Source: Mytilus edulis (Eukaryota > Mollusca > Bivalvia > Mytilida > Mytilidae). From it: DNA of 64,000 bases. Both the position numbers and the translations under genes were made by a program. Positions 25,549-38,657 of this stretch are shown piece after piece. The stretch is from contig NC_092348.1 of NCBI RefSeq assembly GCF_963676685.1, positions 26,945,386-27,009,385 of the forward strand, written 5' to 3'. The number at the start of each line of letters is the position of its first letter. The first letter of the stretch is position 1. The notes below the pieces were generated by a model that worked only from the letters and a program-made list of their open reading frames with translations, ran no database searches and was not told where the DNA came from.

Positions 25549-28500
25549 TTAGAGACGTGTTTCTTCGAATTCTGTAATAAAGCCGTAGTACTGTACTCCC
25601 CAATAAGTGCCTCTCTCTTCCCATTTTTTGTTTCCTTGTTTAAAATGGGCTGTGAATGGAACATCCAACTTGGCTTGTGTTAAATTTGAAGTCAGCTTTA
25701 ATCTATCAACAATCAAAGCAAAAATAGATATTTCGTTGAGTAGTTTAACATAATCCTATATTAGATACAAGTAAAATACGCTGAAGACGTGGTCGATTTT
25801 ATTTTTCATTGTATACCTATATACTATTGCTTTCAAAAACAATATGCAGTTAACAATTCTGGACAATATAGTTTGAAAAAAAAACATTATTTGAAATGCA
25901 TGTCAATTAATTGCATATATCTGTGAAAATATGTTTGAATGGAATGGTCATTTTGTATCTTAACCTTACTAAAATTACTGCATAGTATAAAAATATATTT
26001 TGCTTAGTCAGTTCTATCTGTATCTAAATTAAGTCAAAATGTCATAATATGGAATAAAACATATTCAGTAAAGTATTATACTTAAAACAATGACATTAAC
26101 TTATTAAAGAAAAAGGAGTGTCAAAAGACATTAAAGAAAACATTTAAGCATCATCAGCAAAATGTTGGTTATCGTTGTTCTCTTATTTACAATGACACAT
26201 AATTTTTACACATTTCGAGATGCACTAGTTTCTTAATCAAATAAATGATTTTCAAATGACAAACGCAATCTTTAAAATGGGTACCTACTCAGTTTGGGGT
26301 AGTATATCCGACGGGTAATGGACTGTCCAGGTCTCTGTTTTAGCAGTTTTCGTTCCTTGTGTTGATCCAATATCGTGGGAAACTTCCATTCCAATCGACA
26401 TGCTACCTCCAAAGCCGATTTTTGGGATTCCAAAAGTCATCTCAAAATGTGCTGTAAACGTTATTAAAGATTTCAGAAAAACCATGCAAGTTTTAAAAAC
26501 AGTAGAAATATATCTTCAGTAATTAACTTGAATGCCAATTTTGACGAAAATTTGATATATGGGAAGTGTCTTGAATTTCCAATTTGTCCTTAATAATAAT
26601 GAAGTTGTATTCTGAATTTCTGATATTTTGAGCGGTGTCTGATCGGAACTCAGGCAATACATACTAAAATATCGTAAATGAGCACAATAGGAGAAGGAAA
26701 ACATATGTGTAAACAATTGTTTTGAAATTTCTAATTAAGCGAGTTTTGTCTTCTATTGATGGTTATTGGATACCCTTTTGGCATTGCATGACTATTTCGT
26801 CTAAGCGGGTCCTGATTAAAAAATCTTTTATTTGGTTATTTCGCCAGAAAAGTAAAGAACACATGCAAGTTACTTAAACATAAATTGTGTACGCATCCGA
26901 AATATATGCATATAGACATTCATCTCTTAGTAAAACGATAGATTACCTTAGCTGTATTGACAAACCTTTTAGGAATTTTGGTCTTCAATGCTCTTCAACT
27001 TCGTACTTTATTTGGCATTTTTAACTTTTTTAGATTCGAGCGTCACTAATGAGTCTTTTGTAGACGAAACGCGCGTCTGGCGTATTTACAAAATTTGGTC
27101 CTGGTATCTCTGATAAGTTTATTTGCATATCTAATGAATGTTCATTCCTGAGGCTTCTAAATATGATAATAACATGAATAATAGCTCACATGTCATCTTC
27201 GTTCCATGGTTCCAGCGAAACTCGTATGTATCTTCTGTGGTTATAGACTTTTCTTTGGTGATAGATAACCTTTGTAAAGTGTTTGTTTTGTTTTTCTGTC
27301 TCCATAGAAATACATTGACCGGGATATCTCTATGATTTGCCTGATCCAAGTGAAATTCAATTCTGTCAACAATAACAGGTGACAACGGTTCAGCCTAAAA
27401 CGATTCACAAATTAATTCAATGCATGAGACGATACATTTTTAACATTTTCAAAACAAAAATATATCTGCATCGTCAAATTGAACAAAATATACAACCCAA
27501 CTTGCCTTGTTTTTGACATTGTACCTACCAAGAAAATTATTTAGAAAATTCTCTTCAACTTAAAAAAAACTCATATGTACGAAGATCATACACAAATTAC
27601 AATATACATTTACCCGAAAAAAAGCACATTGTATCACGAACCTATTTTGTTTAAGCTCACAGTGTGCAAGCTTTTTTCATCAGTGTATTGTTTACTTAGT
27701 ATCTTCAATTTTCGGTGTTGTCTGTGTATTAAATACGAGTCTTGAATTATAACTTTTTCACTTTTGTTTTTATGTTTTTACCCGATCCTTTATTGGAGGT
27801 CTCTTTATTATTTTGAGTGTATGCTTTTCTAACTGCTCAAACATTTAAATAACAAAATTATAAGAATATACAATTAACTTAAAATAAAACATACAATTTT
27901 TATCGCTCTGAAAGAAGAATATTTGTCATTTTGAAATACTCCATCTGATGATGTCATTTTATGGTCGCCTGTAAGAAACAGGGTCTGGATTCCACGGAAA
28001 TCAACATGTTCAAATCCAATCCATCTATTGATTAAAAACAATGTTATATATATTTCTTATATCATTTGTTTATTTTATTTAAGAAAGTAAAATACTGAAC
28101 AGCTGTTTAAAAAGTTAATAAAAAAAGTGTGTATGATCAATACATTAGACAGTCAACCATACAGCATAACTATGGCTTCGAATTGAACAGTATTGTTATT
28201 ATAAAATATGTCATATATTATATAAACTTAGTATATTTAGAATATTTCTCACACAGTAATCCGTGATAAAAATTACAATTTTGCATCATCTTATAATGAT
28301 GATTTATAAAAGAAAATAGTGTCTGGCGTGGTTTAAAATTGTAAATGTGTAAACGTATAACTAATTAAAATCAAACACAAAAGAAAGACAATGCCTATTG
28401 CTTTGTAATTTTAATGTTATTATTTTTTTTTATCAAAATTGTCGGATTATTTTTAGGGGTTGAAATAAACAGATAAACCTTAGGTGAAAAGCCAAATAAT

Positions 28501-31500
28501 GCAATATTTTTAATCCAATTATGTGTTGTAATCAAATAAGGGGGTGTAAAAAGATTAGTAATATCTCTATCAGCCCGTGTATAACAAGTATTGGTATTTC
28601 AAAGGTGATAACTGCGTTGCTTTATATGTAAAGAAATCGATGACTAATTCAGTACGCGTATGTCTATGAAAACCAATTTGTAATCTAGAAAAAAATGTAA
28701 AAAGTCAACTTACCCTCCACTTTTGACACTGATATAAGATACTTTGTCGTTCATGTTATACCATCTCAAGTCCCGAATGTCATCTTTGAACTTAATTGAA
28801 CGACTTTTAAAATCATGTTCAAACACCTCGATATTTGGTTCTACAGTGAAATCCTGAAATGAAATCATACTGTTTTAACGTTTATATGTACAGGTATTCA
28901 AAAAAAAAAAAAACGTCAGACTTCGTTATTGAACTTTGGAATAAAATATACGGGGTATTGAGTATAAATGTATGCCACACGATCCCGTTACACAGTTGAA
29001 ATAACCAATATCGAGGACTTCAACCTCACAACCTCACAGTGACATCAATGCAACCTTAACAGCGTTTTCAGTGGAGTAATTTGCTAAATCCACGAGGATA
29101 ATATAAACGAGGAAGATATATAGGGAAAATACAAAATCATAAGACATACAAAAAACTAACAACCCTATTCTGAAATCTCCATTTGGCTGTATCAGAATCA
29201 ATGAAAATCGTATTGGATCAAGGTTTTAATAATTGGAACGTATCCGTTGCCATATTTAAGAGAAAACTGTATTGTATTTGAAGCTTTAAGGACGTCCATC
29301 GGTAGTATTACTGTCGTAAATTTGTAAACGGGTATATGCGACAGTAAAACTACCGATGGACGTCCGCAAAAGCTTCAAATATAATACAGTTATCTCTATT
29401 CTAATGTAAAACAAGTTCATAATTAAATTTCAATCATCAGTTCAGTGTAAAATCTTGATTAAAGAAAATTCCGCGAAAAGATGTTATCTTCTTTGGTCCC
29501 TACACTAGGTGACGTCATAGGTATGCTTCCGACGTCAAACATAAACACCGGGCGTTTTCTGGATTCTGTGTCGCTTCAGAATGTAATAAAGTTTGATAAA
29601 AAGAAAAAATTTAGATGCAACATGTGAGTTTTTTTGCTTATTATTGTAGAAATTACATGTCAATACATTCAGCAATTTAAAATGTCGGCTTCCTTAGTTA
29701 CAGACAAGGAAATAGAGAATGTTACGCTAAATGTCATCCAATCAGAATCATTGATACAAAATAATTGCATTAATTGGCCGTTTCAGAATCTAAAGACTAT
29801 GGATAATTTCATTGTTCGTACCCCAAAATGAAAATAACGTCACGTCATTGGTTGAATTTCGATTGTTTAGGACGTTTTAAACCAATCACCACGCTTTGGT
29901 GTACACTTTTGAAAATATTACCCAGAATGCATTAGATTCTGAAACGGTGAATTCCATTTAGCTATACTTTAAATTTGAGATAGCTAAATGCAGATAGATT
30001 ATTATAAATGAAGTAAAATCTAAAGATGCTCATTGTTTAAACCTTCATTGAATTCGGCAATTTTTGTTTATGTCGTATCAGCAAATAATGAACAATTTAA
30101 AAGACAGAAAATGACATGATATACTAGTTGAAAAAATAATATATAGTATATATATATGTGTGTATTGAAAAAAGGCATGACACACTATATATAGGTCGTT
30201 ATTGTTTAAACATTTCCTGCACCAAGTTTCAAATCTCTATTTTATTAGTGAGTAACCTGCTTTCTGCTATTTATTACCAATGTCGATAAAACATTTTGTT
30301 ATACATTTCACTGACAAACACATATAAAAACGAAAGTAACATATATTAAACCACAGTTTAATATAAGTACTGGCAGTTTCTATAATGAATTTTGCTGTGA
30401 ATTTATACAGTATAGAATAAATATTCCTTTTCGTATTTCAAAAACTGAATACTAGTATAGTAAAAATATACTTACACCTTTCAAAGGCTTCAATGAAGAT
30501 AGGATATTATCGAAGTCATAAACAATTGTGCCTTTGTCTATAGGTTGTACTTGCTTGAGGTTAATTCTATCTCCTTCCATCGCTACACAAATATTCCCCT
30601 TATAGTCATTGTGTTGGTACAATACCCATCTACAATTAAACATGCGGATACCGTTTATATAAAGTTGTGCAATATTTATAGTATTTGAGAAATAATAAAT
30701 GTATACCACGTAAAACAAAAACAAAACTAGTATTTTAATATAAAAGTAGCGCGATAATATACTTGAAGAATAAACATCATGAGTATCTTCAAGTACAGGT
30801 TGATGACAAAAGAGTCTATCTATCTTTTCCTATTATCAATTTTCCTTTCCTTGATGATGATATACCATTGAAAAGTATAAATAAAAACATGTATGGGATC
30901 AAATGTAGTGTATATAAATAATATATAAAAAAAAGAAGATGTGGTATGATTACCAATGATACAAATCTCCACAAGAGAGCAAAATGACACAGAAATTAAA
31001 ACACTACATAGGATAGACAGGAAGCACGTGGTCGTAAACGGGGTAAACTACCAGCAAATCATAATACTGTTCATTACAAATATCAATAAATGAACATTTA
31101 AAGTTTGTACTGCCAATTAATAAAACCCCTAATATTTCGAATACTCTCAATCGAGGAATATGCAGCCGATGTGATAAAACAACAAAAAGCTGAAAAACAA
31201 CAAAAGAGCTGATAAACACATAAACCTTATCATAAGCTGACAACTTAAACAAAATCTTTCAATACATAACTATTTTTTATGAGAAGTGAAAACGATAGTA
31301 TCATATGATGTAACTTTTTTCTCTCACTTAAACGATTTGTTAAACATTTGAAGTTCATCTTCGAAATGACATTTGTTAAATAATATACGCACACATCCAC
31401 TCAAATCACAAATATAGAGTCTGGCCAGTTTATAATCGAACAGTTAACACATATGTCTGTTTGGGTATTTGAAATTTATTAAAGTAACGCCGACATATAT

Positions 31501-32405
31501 TGTTCATGTCGATAATTACTAATTGGATTATATTTCCATCGCTTGTTGAGTAAGATGTTCTACACTCAAGCTACACCAATTTCGCCGTTCATTTTTAGTG
31601 TGTTTCGTTTTGTGTGGCCATATTTTTGATTTTACGCTTTTTTCATATCATCATACATTAATCAAGCAGACATACGCACTAAAATTGCATGTATTGATCT
31701 ATTTTTCAAACTTTTTTTTATTTACAAATTGTTTTAACATAAACATAAAAAAAAACGTACACTCCTGCTTGTACTTCAACACTTGATGCACAGTCAAAAA
31801 ATCCTGCATCTATCAGGTTTGCATTTTTCTTCGTGAATATTTTCGATCTACCCTCAAAATTAGGCAGTTCATACAGCGTGATCTGTAAAAATAACACGAT
31901 ATTATGTTTTTGGTATATTTCTTTCTTAAAACAACTAGTTTTTTGGACACAATGAATTTCATTTTTTTACTTTTTATTTTATCTTAAAACAAAAATCTAG
32001 TTTTTTCAAATTGTTTTCCGTGATGGATAGAAATGGATGGCTTGCAGAGTAAATATTGGAGACTAAAATAATATAACTAATTGATAATGTTAATACATAA
32101 GTAAGTTTAATAGACATATGCAATACAGTTTATGAAATGCATACCGGGTAATGAAATAAATTTCATGAGATGTGTTATTAATTTATGAAAATTTCCAACA
32201 AATTAAGATTAAATAAGTAAATTACAATCCTCAGATAACAAAAAAAAAAAACTAGAATAATAATACTCAGAAGAAAAAATAAAAAGCTTTAATTAACAGA
32301 AATATAATAATACTGTTATTACTATTATCATAAATATGTAGAAGATAAATTTTATACAAAAACGTAAAGAAATACTTGTGGTTGATCGTTCGTTGTACAT
32401 GCCAT
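25549..32405 (-). CDS. Beta-gamma-crystallin plus aerolysin-like protein (epidermal differentiation-specific protein type)
   Basis: Coding exons in transcript order: 32405-32376, 31882-31761, 30629-30476, 28853-28714, 28024-27895, 27394-27190, 26451-26289, 25702-25549. All are GT-AG with matching phases, giving 365 aa. Residues about 11-192 carry four crystallin-type strands with a conserved aromatic and Gly (LYELPNFEG, LYQHNDYKG, VFEHDF, FEHVDFRG), which makes two beta-gamma-crystallin domains. Residues about 193-365 resemble the aerolysin/ETX-MTX2 pore-forming fold, including a Ser/Thr-rich segment near GSTQGTKTAKTETW typical of the membrane-inserting hairpin region. There is no signal peptide or membrane segment, as in amphibian beta-gamma-CAT alpha subunits, which leave cells by other routes. 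Related animal proteins act in membrane damage, endolysosomal traffic and defence; the role here is inferred from domains only. The gene appears intact. Confidence 0.85.
26958..27124 (+). repeat. Family D repeat in a crystallin-aerolysin intron
   Basis: It contains gacgaaacgcgcgtctggcg and gattcgagcgtcactaatga and matches 19222-19414 in reverse. It lies just past the exon donor at 27190. Confidence 0.75.
29259..29397. mobile_element. Near-perfect palindromic miniature element
   Basis: Arms of about 58 bp (aactgtattgtatttgaagc..., ggacgtccatcggtagt) are inverted around a short loop, so the copy could fold into one long hairpin. It lies in an intron of the crystallin-aerolysin gene. Confidence 0.8.
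29778..29947. mobile_element. Miniature inverted-repeat element, CCGTTTCAGAATCTAA ends
   Basis: The 16-bp ends are perfect inverted repeats and homology continues inward with mismatches. Short ACGTCA motifs lie inside. It is in the same intron as the 29259 palindrome. Confidence 0.6.
30935..31010 (+). repeat. Family E repeat fragment
   Basis: It contains gatgtggtatgattacc followed by a tccacaagag phrase. Related pieces lie at 40560-40690, 56690-56765 and 57890-58230. Confidence 0.6.
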
Positions 32406-32420
32406 GACTTGCTTGGAATT
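32376..32420 (-). CDS. First coding exon of the crystallin-aerolysin gene
   Basis: This short exon follows a CTTTTTAG acceptor and holds about 15 bases of 5' UTR, the ATG at 32405 and ten codons (MACTTNDQPQ). It ends at a GTATTT donor in phase 0. Its polar start has no hydrophobic run, so the protein lacks a classical secretion signal. Confidence 0.75.
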
Positions 32421-32815
32421 CTAAAAAGAAATGATGCATGTTAATTAAAAAGTATGTTTGTTCATATTTATAATTGAAATAATCTTTTGTAAAAAAAAAA
32501 TAATAAACATACTGTTATAATTGTACTCTTATGGCCAAAGCTCGGTACTAAAAAGACATTGAAAAAAATGGGTGCCTATGTTAAAATGAGCATAAAGCAT
32601 GGTATGAAAAAATATTTCTTAGTGAATATGTCAATGGATGTTTTGTAATATCGTCTTATGATAATGATTAAGCCAATCAAATTAACGCAGTTTTCAGATC
32701 ACTTTTTCGTATCACACTCCATGCAGTGTCATACGAGATAAATAATTTCATGCAGGAAATATAATAGATAAAAGGTCACAACCATAAGAGAGTACATTTT
32801 CTTACCTTGTATGGA

Positions 32816-32830
32816 AGTTGAATGGTTTGG
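32816..32830 (-). other. 5' UTR exon of the crystallin-aerolysin gene
   Basis: A strong donor (ACAAG|GTAAGA) ends a non-coding leader at 32816, about 395 bases before the coding acceptor. The start of transcription is estimated near 32825-32830 from the TATA box. The upstream edge is therefore approximate. Confidence 0.5.
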
Positions 32831-32850
32831 CGTATTTTATGGCATTACAG

Positions 32851-32860
32851 CTTTATATAT
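32851..32860 (-). promoter_or_regulatory. TATA box for the crystallin-aerolysin gene
   Basis: The minus strand reads ATATATAAAG at about 25-35 bases before the start expected from the leader exon donor at 32816. This spacing is what an RNA polymerase II TATA promoter needs and suggests inducible expression. Confidence 0.5.
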
Positions 32861-33829
32861 ACTTTTGGAGGGCGAAACTGAGAAACCCGAAATATTTCCA
32901 CGAATTGTTACACCCTTCGAGATGTTATGGGAAATTATATAACATGTATCTGTATGTTTGTTTCGGCTCCTTGCTTTGAAATGCAATGTAAACATGAAAC
33001 TAAATAAAACAAACTATCAAGTAGGTCTTGTACCTTTATTACAGGGAAATTAATGCCGCAAATATGTCAGAAAAGAAAAATATATGTTGTTTTAAAATTT
33101 AAATTTACGATAACCTCATATTTATTTTAAGTTTTATGGGAAGATTTCCTTCGTAAAAATGTATTATACAATCGCAGCAGCAATAAAAACTTGCAACATT
33201 GGAAGTACAAGTAATCACAACAACATTTTCCCACATTATACCAAGGGCATTATATACTTGCATGCTTTTTTCTCACGGGCACTAGTTTCATATTTTTTTA
33301 TATACATTTTTTTCTGAGACAATTAAGTGCCTGTGTTTTCTGTATGTGAATGTCCGGCGTAAGGAGCAAGTAATTCATTGGTTTCTTTTGTTGCTGTATT
33401 TTTTCATTTTCGTGCGTTTATTATATTGCGCAAAAATCAGGCCGCAAGTTTTCTCGTTTGAAATGTTAAATATATTTGTCATTTCAATGCCTTTTATATC
33501 TTACTAAGTATTGGGTTTGGTCATGGAATATGATTTACAGCAACAAATGACAACCACCGAAATACTGTTATGAAATCTGAAAATGTTCAAGTTAGTATTT
33601 GTTAGTATTTGTTATCACTGTATCGATGAAATGCATTGGCTTTATGGGGCTTTATGGGAATAAAGATATACAGGTACATATAAAATGCGGCGGGGTTAAA
33701 TTTTTGGCTGGCTCTTACACCATATATAACCTGGGGCAGTGGTGTAACAGTAACAACAACAAACTATGAAAAAGGGGCAAGCTCATCAAATCCATATAAA
33801 GCACAAGAAACAAAATGAGACACAGATTT

Positions 33830-34000
33830 GCCTTTTGGATTTTTTGTGAAGTCACCAGTTGTTCCATTCGTTTGTTATATTTGAATCTTTGAGTTTACCA
33901 TTTGATAAAAGAGGGGCGAAAGATACCAAAGGGCCTTTCTGTGTTTAATTTTCCTTGGATTTCTGTATTTTGTTATTTCGCTTTTTTTCATATTTTCTCT
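33830..34000 (-). repeat. Family F repeat fragment
   Basis: It carries gaggggcgaaagataccaaa in the reverse sense of 56830-57000, where the related text is tggtatcttccacccctc. The neighbouring ggcggggttaaa at about 33688 is often part of the same mussel repeats. Confidence 0.55.
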
Positions 34001-35340
34001 TTTTCCTCGTAATAATTATAATAAGTCTTTCCACATGAAATCCGCGAATTTCACAAAAAATCAGCGATTTAGGATTGCATGTCAGAATTTTTCGTTTTGC
34101 TCAAAATTCGTCTTAATTTCAGTCATAATCTTAAAAAGATAATTTTTATAAGAACTATTTTTTTATCAAGTTGATTAATATATAAGCCTTCAATTTAATA
34201 CTGAAAGGAGGTATTTTCTATATAACAATCATCTTCTGTTTTAACATACTATTGAAAAAAATCTATGATATTTGAGCACTTCTACAACTAATTTGACAAT
34301 ACGTCATTATCATGTGTCATGTGTACTTAAAGTATGATTTGCATATACATGTATATAATAATCAGAATACACATTATTATCTAAATCTGTAAACTATTTA
34401 TAAAAAAATATATATTCATATTTGCGGATTTCATATGCAACAGAAAAATTCTGAAGAACTTGCATGATGACCAGATGAACTTTTTAAATCATTTCATTGG
34501 TTCAATAATCTTTTGTACTTGCTAATAAAACATTTGAGTTGTCTGCTTCTTAAATAAAAAATAGTGAACATATAATCAATTCTAGAAAATATAGTAGGCA
34601 GTGAAGGGTCATATGTGAAACCTTTCAAAATGCTGCTCCAAGTAATTATGGTATGTCAGCTGATCTTTTTTTTTTCGCTGCGTGTGAATAAATCTGTCTA
34701 TATAATATCACAAGGAGACAATGTCGTTCCATTCCATTCTATTTGGTTGTTACTCTTCATACACTACAACTTTTGAGGTAATTGTTTCAAATTTATTATA
34801 GTGGAACAATAACATTGGCAATACGTATACAGAGCTTGACTATCAGCCTAATATGTGAAGATGTTCCGAAGTTTTAACCTTTTCATCGTGACCACAAATA
34901 TCCGCATATATTTACAAATTTAGATCGTTCAGTGTTGTTTATTTGGAATTTTTATTGACGCAATCGTTCTTGTAACATCATAACTGTCGTCATCGTTAAA
35001 GATTTAGAATTGTGCCAGTTCATATCGAACATTTAATATTATTTTTATTTGAAGCATATATTTGCAGTCTCTGTTGTAATTAGCCATATAACCTATGTCA
35101 TGTTTAACAAATTTTTAGAATGGTGCTAGCGTCTTTACTGATGTTTGGTTTGACTTTTTTATTGTATAAATTTCAAGATTGTTATAGTTTATTCAAAGTA
35201 GACAGATATGATTCATTTAACATCACAATCATACTCAGTCTGATGTAGAATATCTGTTATCCGAAATATTAATAAATAATTACATTTATAGTTTCTCTTT
35301 TTTTGCTTGTTATTGGTGTTTTTTGTACACTTTTTAGGCG

Positions 35341-35560
35341 TTTATATGTATATAAACAAGTCTAAATTGAAAGCAACTTTCAACCCTATGATTGCGTTGG
35401 ATAAAACCGCAATTTTTATGCGTGTGCATGTAAAACAAATTTCGGTTCAGAGGGGTCTAAATACAGCACAAACAATATTTTCCAAAGGACCAAAAAAGTG
35501 AAAAAGTATACATGTATTTTAAGAAAACGCATTTGACTAACAGGTCAAACAACTGATGTT
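35341..35560 (+). repeat. Family B repeat
   Basis: It shares ccctatgattgcgttggata and catttgactaacaggtcaaa with the copies at 36010 and 36530. It is diverged and non-coding. Confidence 0.7.
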
Positions 35561-36009
35561 CTTAATTCATAAAACAGAAAACTTGCGGCAAACATGTTGT
35601 ACCACAAACATGAGGTGCACAAATTAGTACACCATATCCGGATTTCGACTATTCACGTCTCTTCAGTGATGTTAAGGATGTACTTAGGTGATCTTAGGTA
35701 AAATTAAATAAATCAAGAATTCAAAATTAATACTTTAAGCTGGAAGAGTATTAGTTAAGGATCAAAATAAGCTAAAAATATTGTAAGGTCATGGAGCTCC
35801 TTTTTGAGATATTTGATTTATGAAATATGGCGGGAAAAGGCTAACTCGGACTTTTACCTAATATTTGCATTGATATTATTTGGGTTTCAAATCAAAAGAA
35901 AGAAAATCAAGAATCTGCTTAAATTTGGTCAAATGACCTTTTATGCTTTTATGAGCTATTAAATCTTATTTTAAAAGATAAAAAGGTGTCATGGGGCAAA
36001 ATAATATAT

Positions 36010-36265
36010 ATACGAGTTTAAATTGAAAACTACGTTCAAACCTATGATTGCGTTGGATAAAAACCGCTATTTTTATACGTGTGCATGTAAAACAAATTTC
36101 GTTGTAGAAGGGTCTAAATACAGTACAAACAACATTTTCCAAAAGACCAAAAAAGTGAAAAAGTATGTTTAAACAAAGCGCATTTGACTAACAGGTCGAA
36201 CAACTGATGTTCTTAAACCCTGCTGACTGCCATTGGCGATTGCCAAATAAAATTGATCACGAGAT
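36010..36265 (+). repeat. Family B repeat
   Basis: A close copy of 36530-36757, extending further into gactgccattggcgattgcc, which is also present in reverse at about 21555-21575. Confidence 0.75.
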
Positions 36266-36529
36266 GTAACAAAAAATTTAATACTAAACAGAAAACGATA
36301 AACTTGTGATCAAGATGTTATGCCACAAACACAAGTTGTCAATATATTTTTTGTACACCAGATCTAGATTTCGACAATATATGTCTCTTCAGTGATGTTA
36401 GGGATCGAAACGGTATTTGGAAGGCCATATAATTTACCCTCAATTTCAGATAGACTCTTGAATTTTAAGAGTCAATATAGGATGAACGGATCATATAAAC
36501 CGAAGGGAAAATATGATACAAGCCCAAAC

Positions 36530-36757
36530 GAAAAATATAAACGAGTCTAAATTGAAAACTACGTTCAAACCTATGATTGCGTTGGATAAAAACCGCAATT
36601 TTTATACGTGTGCATGTAAAACAAATTTCGTTGTAGAAGGGTCTAAATACAGCACGAACAACATTTTCCAAAAGACCAAAAAAGTAAAAAAGTATATTTA
36701 AACAAAGCGCATTTGACTAACAGGTCGAACAACTGATGTTCTTAAACCCATATATAT
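36530..36757 (+). repeat. Family B repeat joined to a tRNA-headed unit
   Basis: It matches 36010-36240 and leads through an AT run directly into the SINE-like piece at 36796. The same pairing, in other orientation, occurs at 21541-21900. Confidence 0.75.
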
Positions 36758-36764
36758 ATAGTAT

Positions 36765-36795
<31 letters not shown>

Positions 36796-36798
<3 letters not shown>

Positions 36799-37160
36799 AC
36801 TCGTCTAAACATCAACCCAACAACGTTAGATCTGTAAATTTTCTTTCGCAATTTTTTTGTTCTTCCCTCGCCGGGATTCGAACCCATGCTACTGAGATAT
36901 CGTGACACCAAATCGCCTGCACTGTAGCCGTCCCGCTAGACCACACGACCACATGGGCTTCACAATAATAAAGCTTTCGGTGGCCGTGTGTTACCTTTCC
37001 TCGTCAGTTTTTATTCTAGCGGCGTACTACAGTACATGATATATAAGGCATGGAGATGCATATTATATATATATACAACTCGTCTAAACAAAAACCAAAC
37101 AATTTTAGATCTGTAAATTTGCTTTCGCAAATTTTTTGTTCTTCCCTCGCCGGGATTCGT
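36796..37160 (-). repeat. tRNA-headed unit, one partial and one truncated copy
   Basis: The text acaactcgtctaaacatcaa, the B-box region and the A-box region match the 441-bp unit at 21.9-23.4 kb. A second, truncated start lies at about 37075 and stops in the B box. Confidence 0.75.
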
Positions 37161-37702
37161 ATATATATATATAAGTGTCTAAGAATGTAACTTTAACACA
37201 CTAATGAGTTTTATCAAATTAGTTGTTATATTTTATATATTATTCACCCAGTATTTCGCTTCATCGGTCGTGTGCATCTATCTAGGTGAAATCGGATGCA
37301 TGACAAAAATATCTTTGTAGCTTGAGCTTATCTTTGTAGCTTGAGCTACACAGAATTTGTGTAAAAGTTTAACATATTAATTTATTGATGGTCTATATAA
37401 AACATATTTTTGTCGTTTATTGTACATAACAATTTTTAAATCCAAACAAATAGTTGTTTTAGTTAAAAAGAATAAAATTCATGATTTATTCTTTTGGTTT
37501 TGGGTAAAACTGTTTTTCATCCCTCTCATTAAGTCCATCAGGTTCAAGAGTACGTAGCTGATGCATCCAGAACCTTTCTCTCTTTTTTCTCCTTTTGAAG
37601 TCCCATCTTTGGTTTACCTCAATTATTTGAAATATCACCTTTCAAATAATTGAGGTAAACCAAAATTGGGACTCCGAAAACGTGATACCAATATATATAA
37701 TT

Positions 37703-37835
<133 letters not shown>

Positions 37836-38657
37836 CTGTTAACGAGGCAACTATCATAACCAACCAAATGTGTGCAACTTTATGCCACCTAGATAATTTA
37901 TGTGGGGCATTAGTAGTGGTTTAAAGTTGTATATATGTTCAGAGACATATAATACAGTGTCTCTGATATGATCAAATAAAAATATTCGTTATGATGTTTA
38001 TAGTTTTTCTTTGAGAAAATGAAGCACGAGCAAACTCGGTCGGACTTTTATAAATACAACTGTCTTGAAATGAAAAGTTCCTTCATAATATCAGTGCCGG
38101 TGCCAAATGGAACAAATATTATGGAAGATTATTTCCACTGGCACAAATATAACAGTATTTGTTCGAAATGAAAGGTATATAAAGAGCGGCGGCACCATAA
38201 GCGCATGATAAGCATACATGTGACTTTTTCAATGTCATCTCAAAAGTTTACAAAAAAATAAAGGGACGTACTTTTTATAGATATAAACCAGTCACCAAAG
38301 TTTCATGAAAACTGATCAAGGAACTTATGTTATTGTACGAAAACTGGAAAATCCCTCTTTTTAATGAATAAAACTCCATAACAAAGTTACTCAGAAACGT
38401 TTTCACCTATAAATCTATACTTGAAAATCGAAAGAGAACTCACGTAAGGCAATAGATATACACAATAAACCAAATGCTAAAAAGTCATACAACTCAATGA
38501 TGTCCGAAAAGGTGGTCCGAATTGTTTTGGAAACGGGTTGTGTTGTTTTGGTCCGTGCTATCCAAGGTCCGAGCCTTCTTTGGTACGGGTTAACCTCATT
38601 CCATAAGATTTTTGGTTTTAAGACAAATTGTGAAATCGCTTAGGATCTTCAAAAAAA

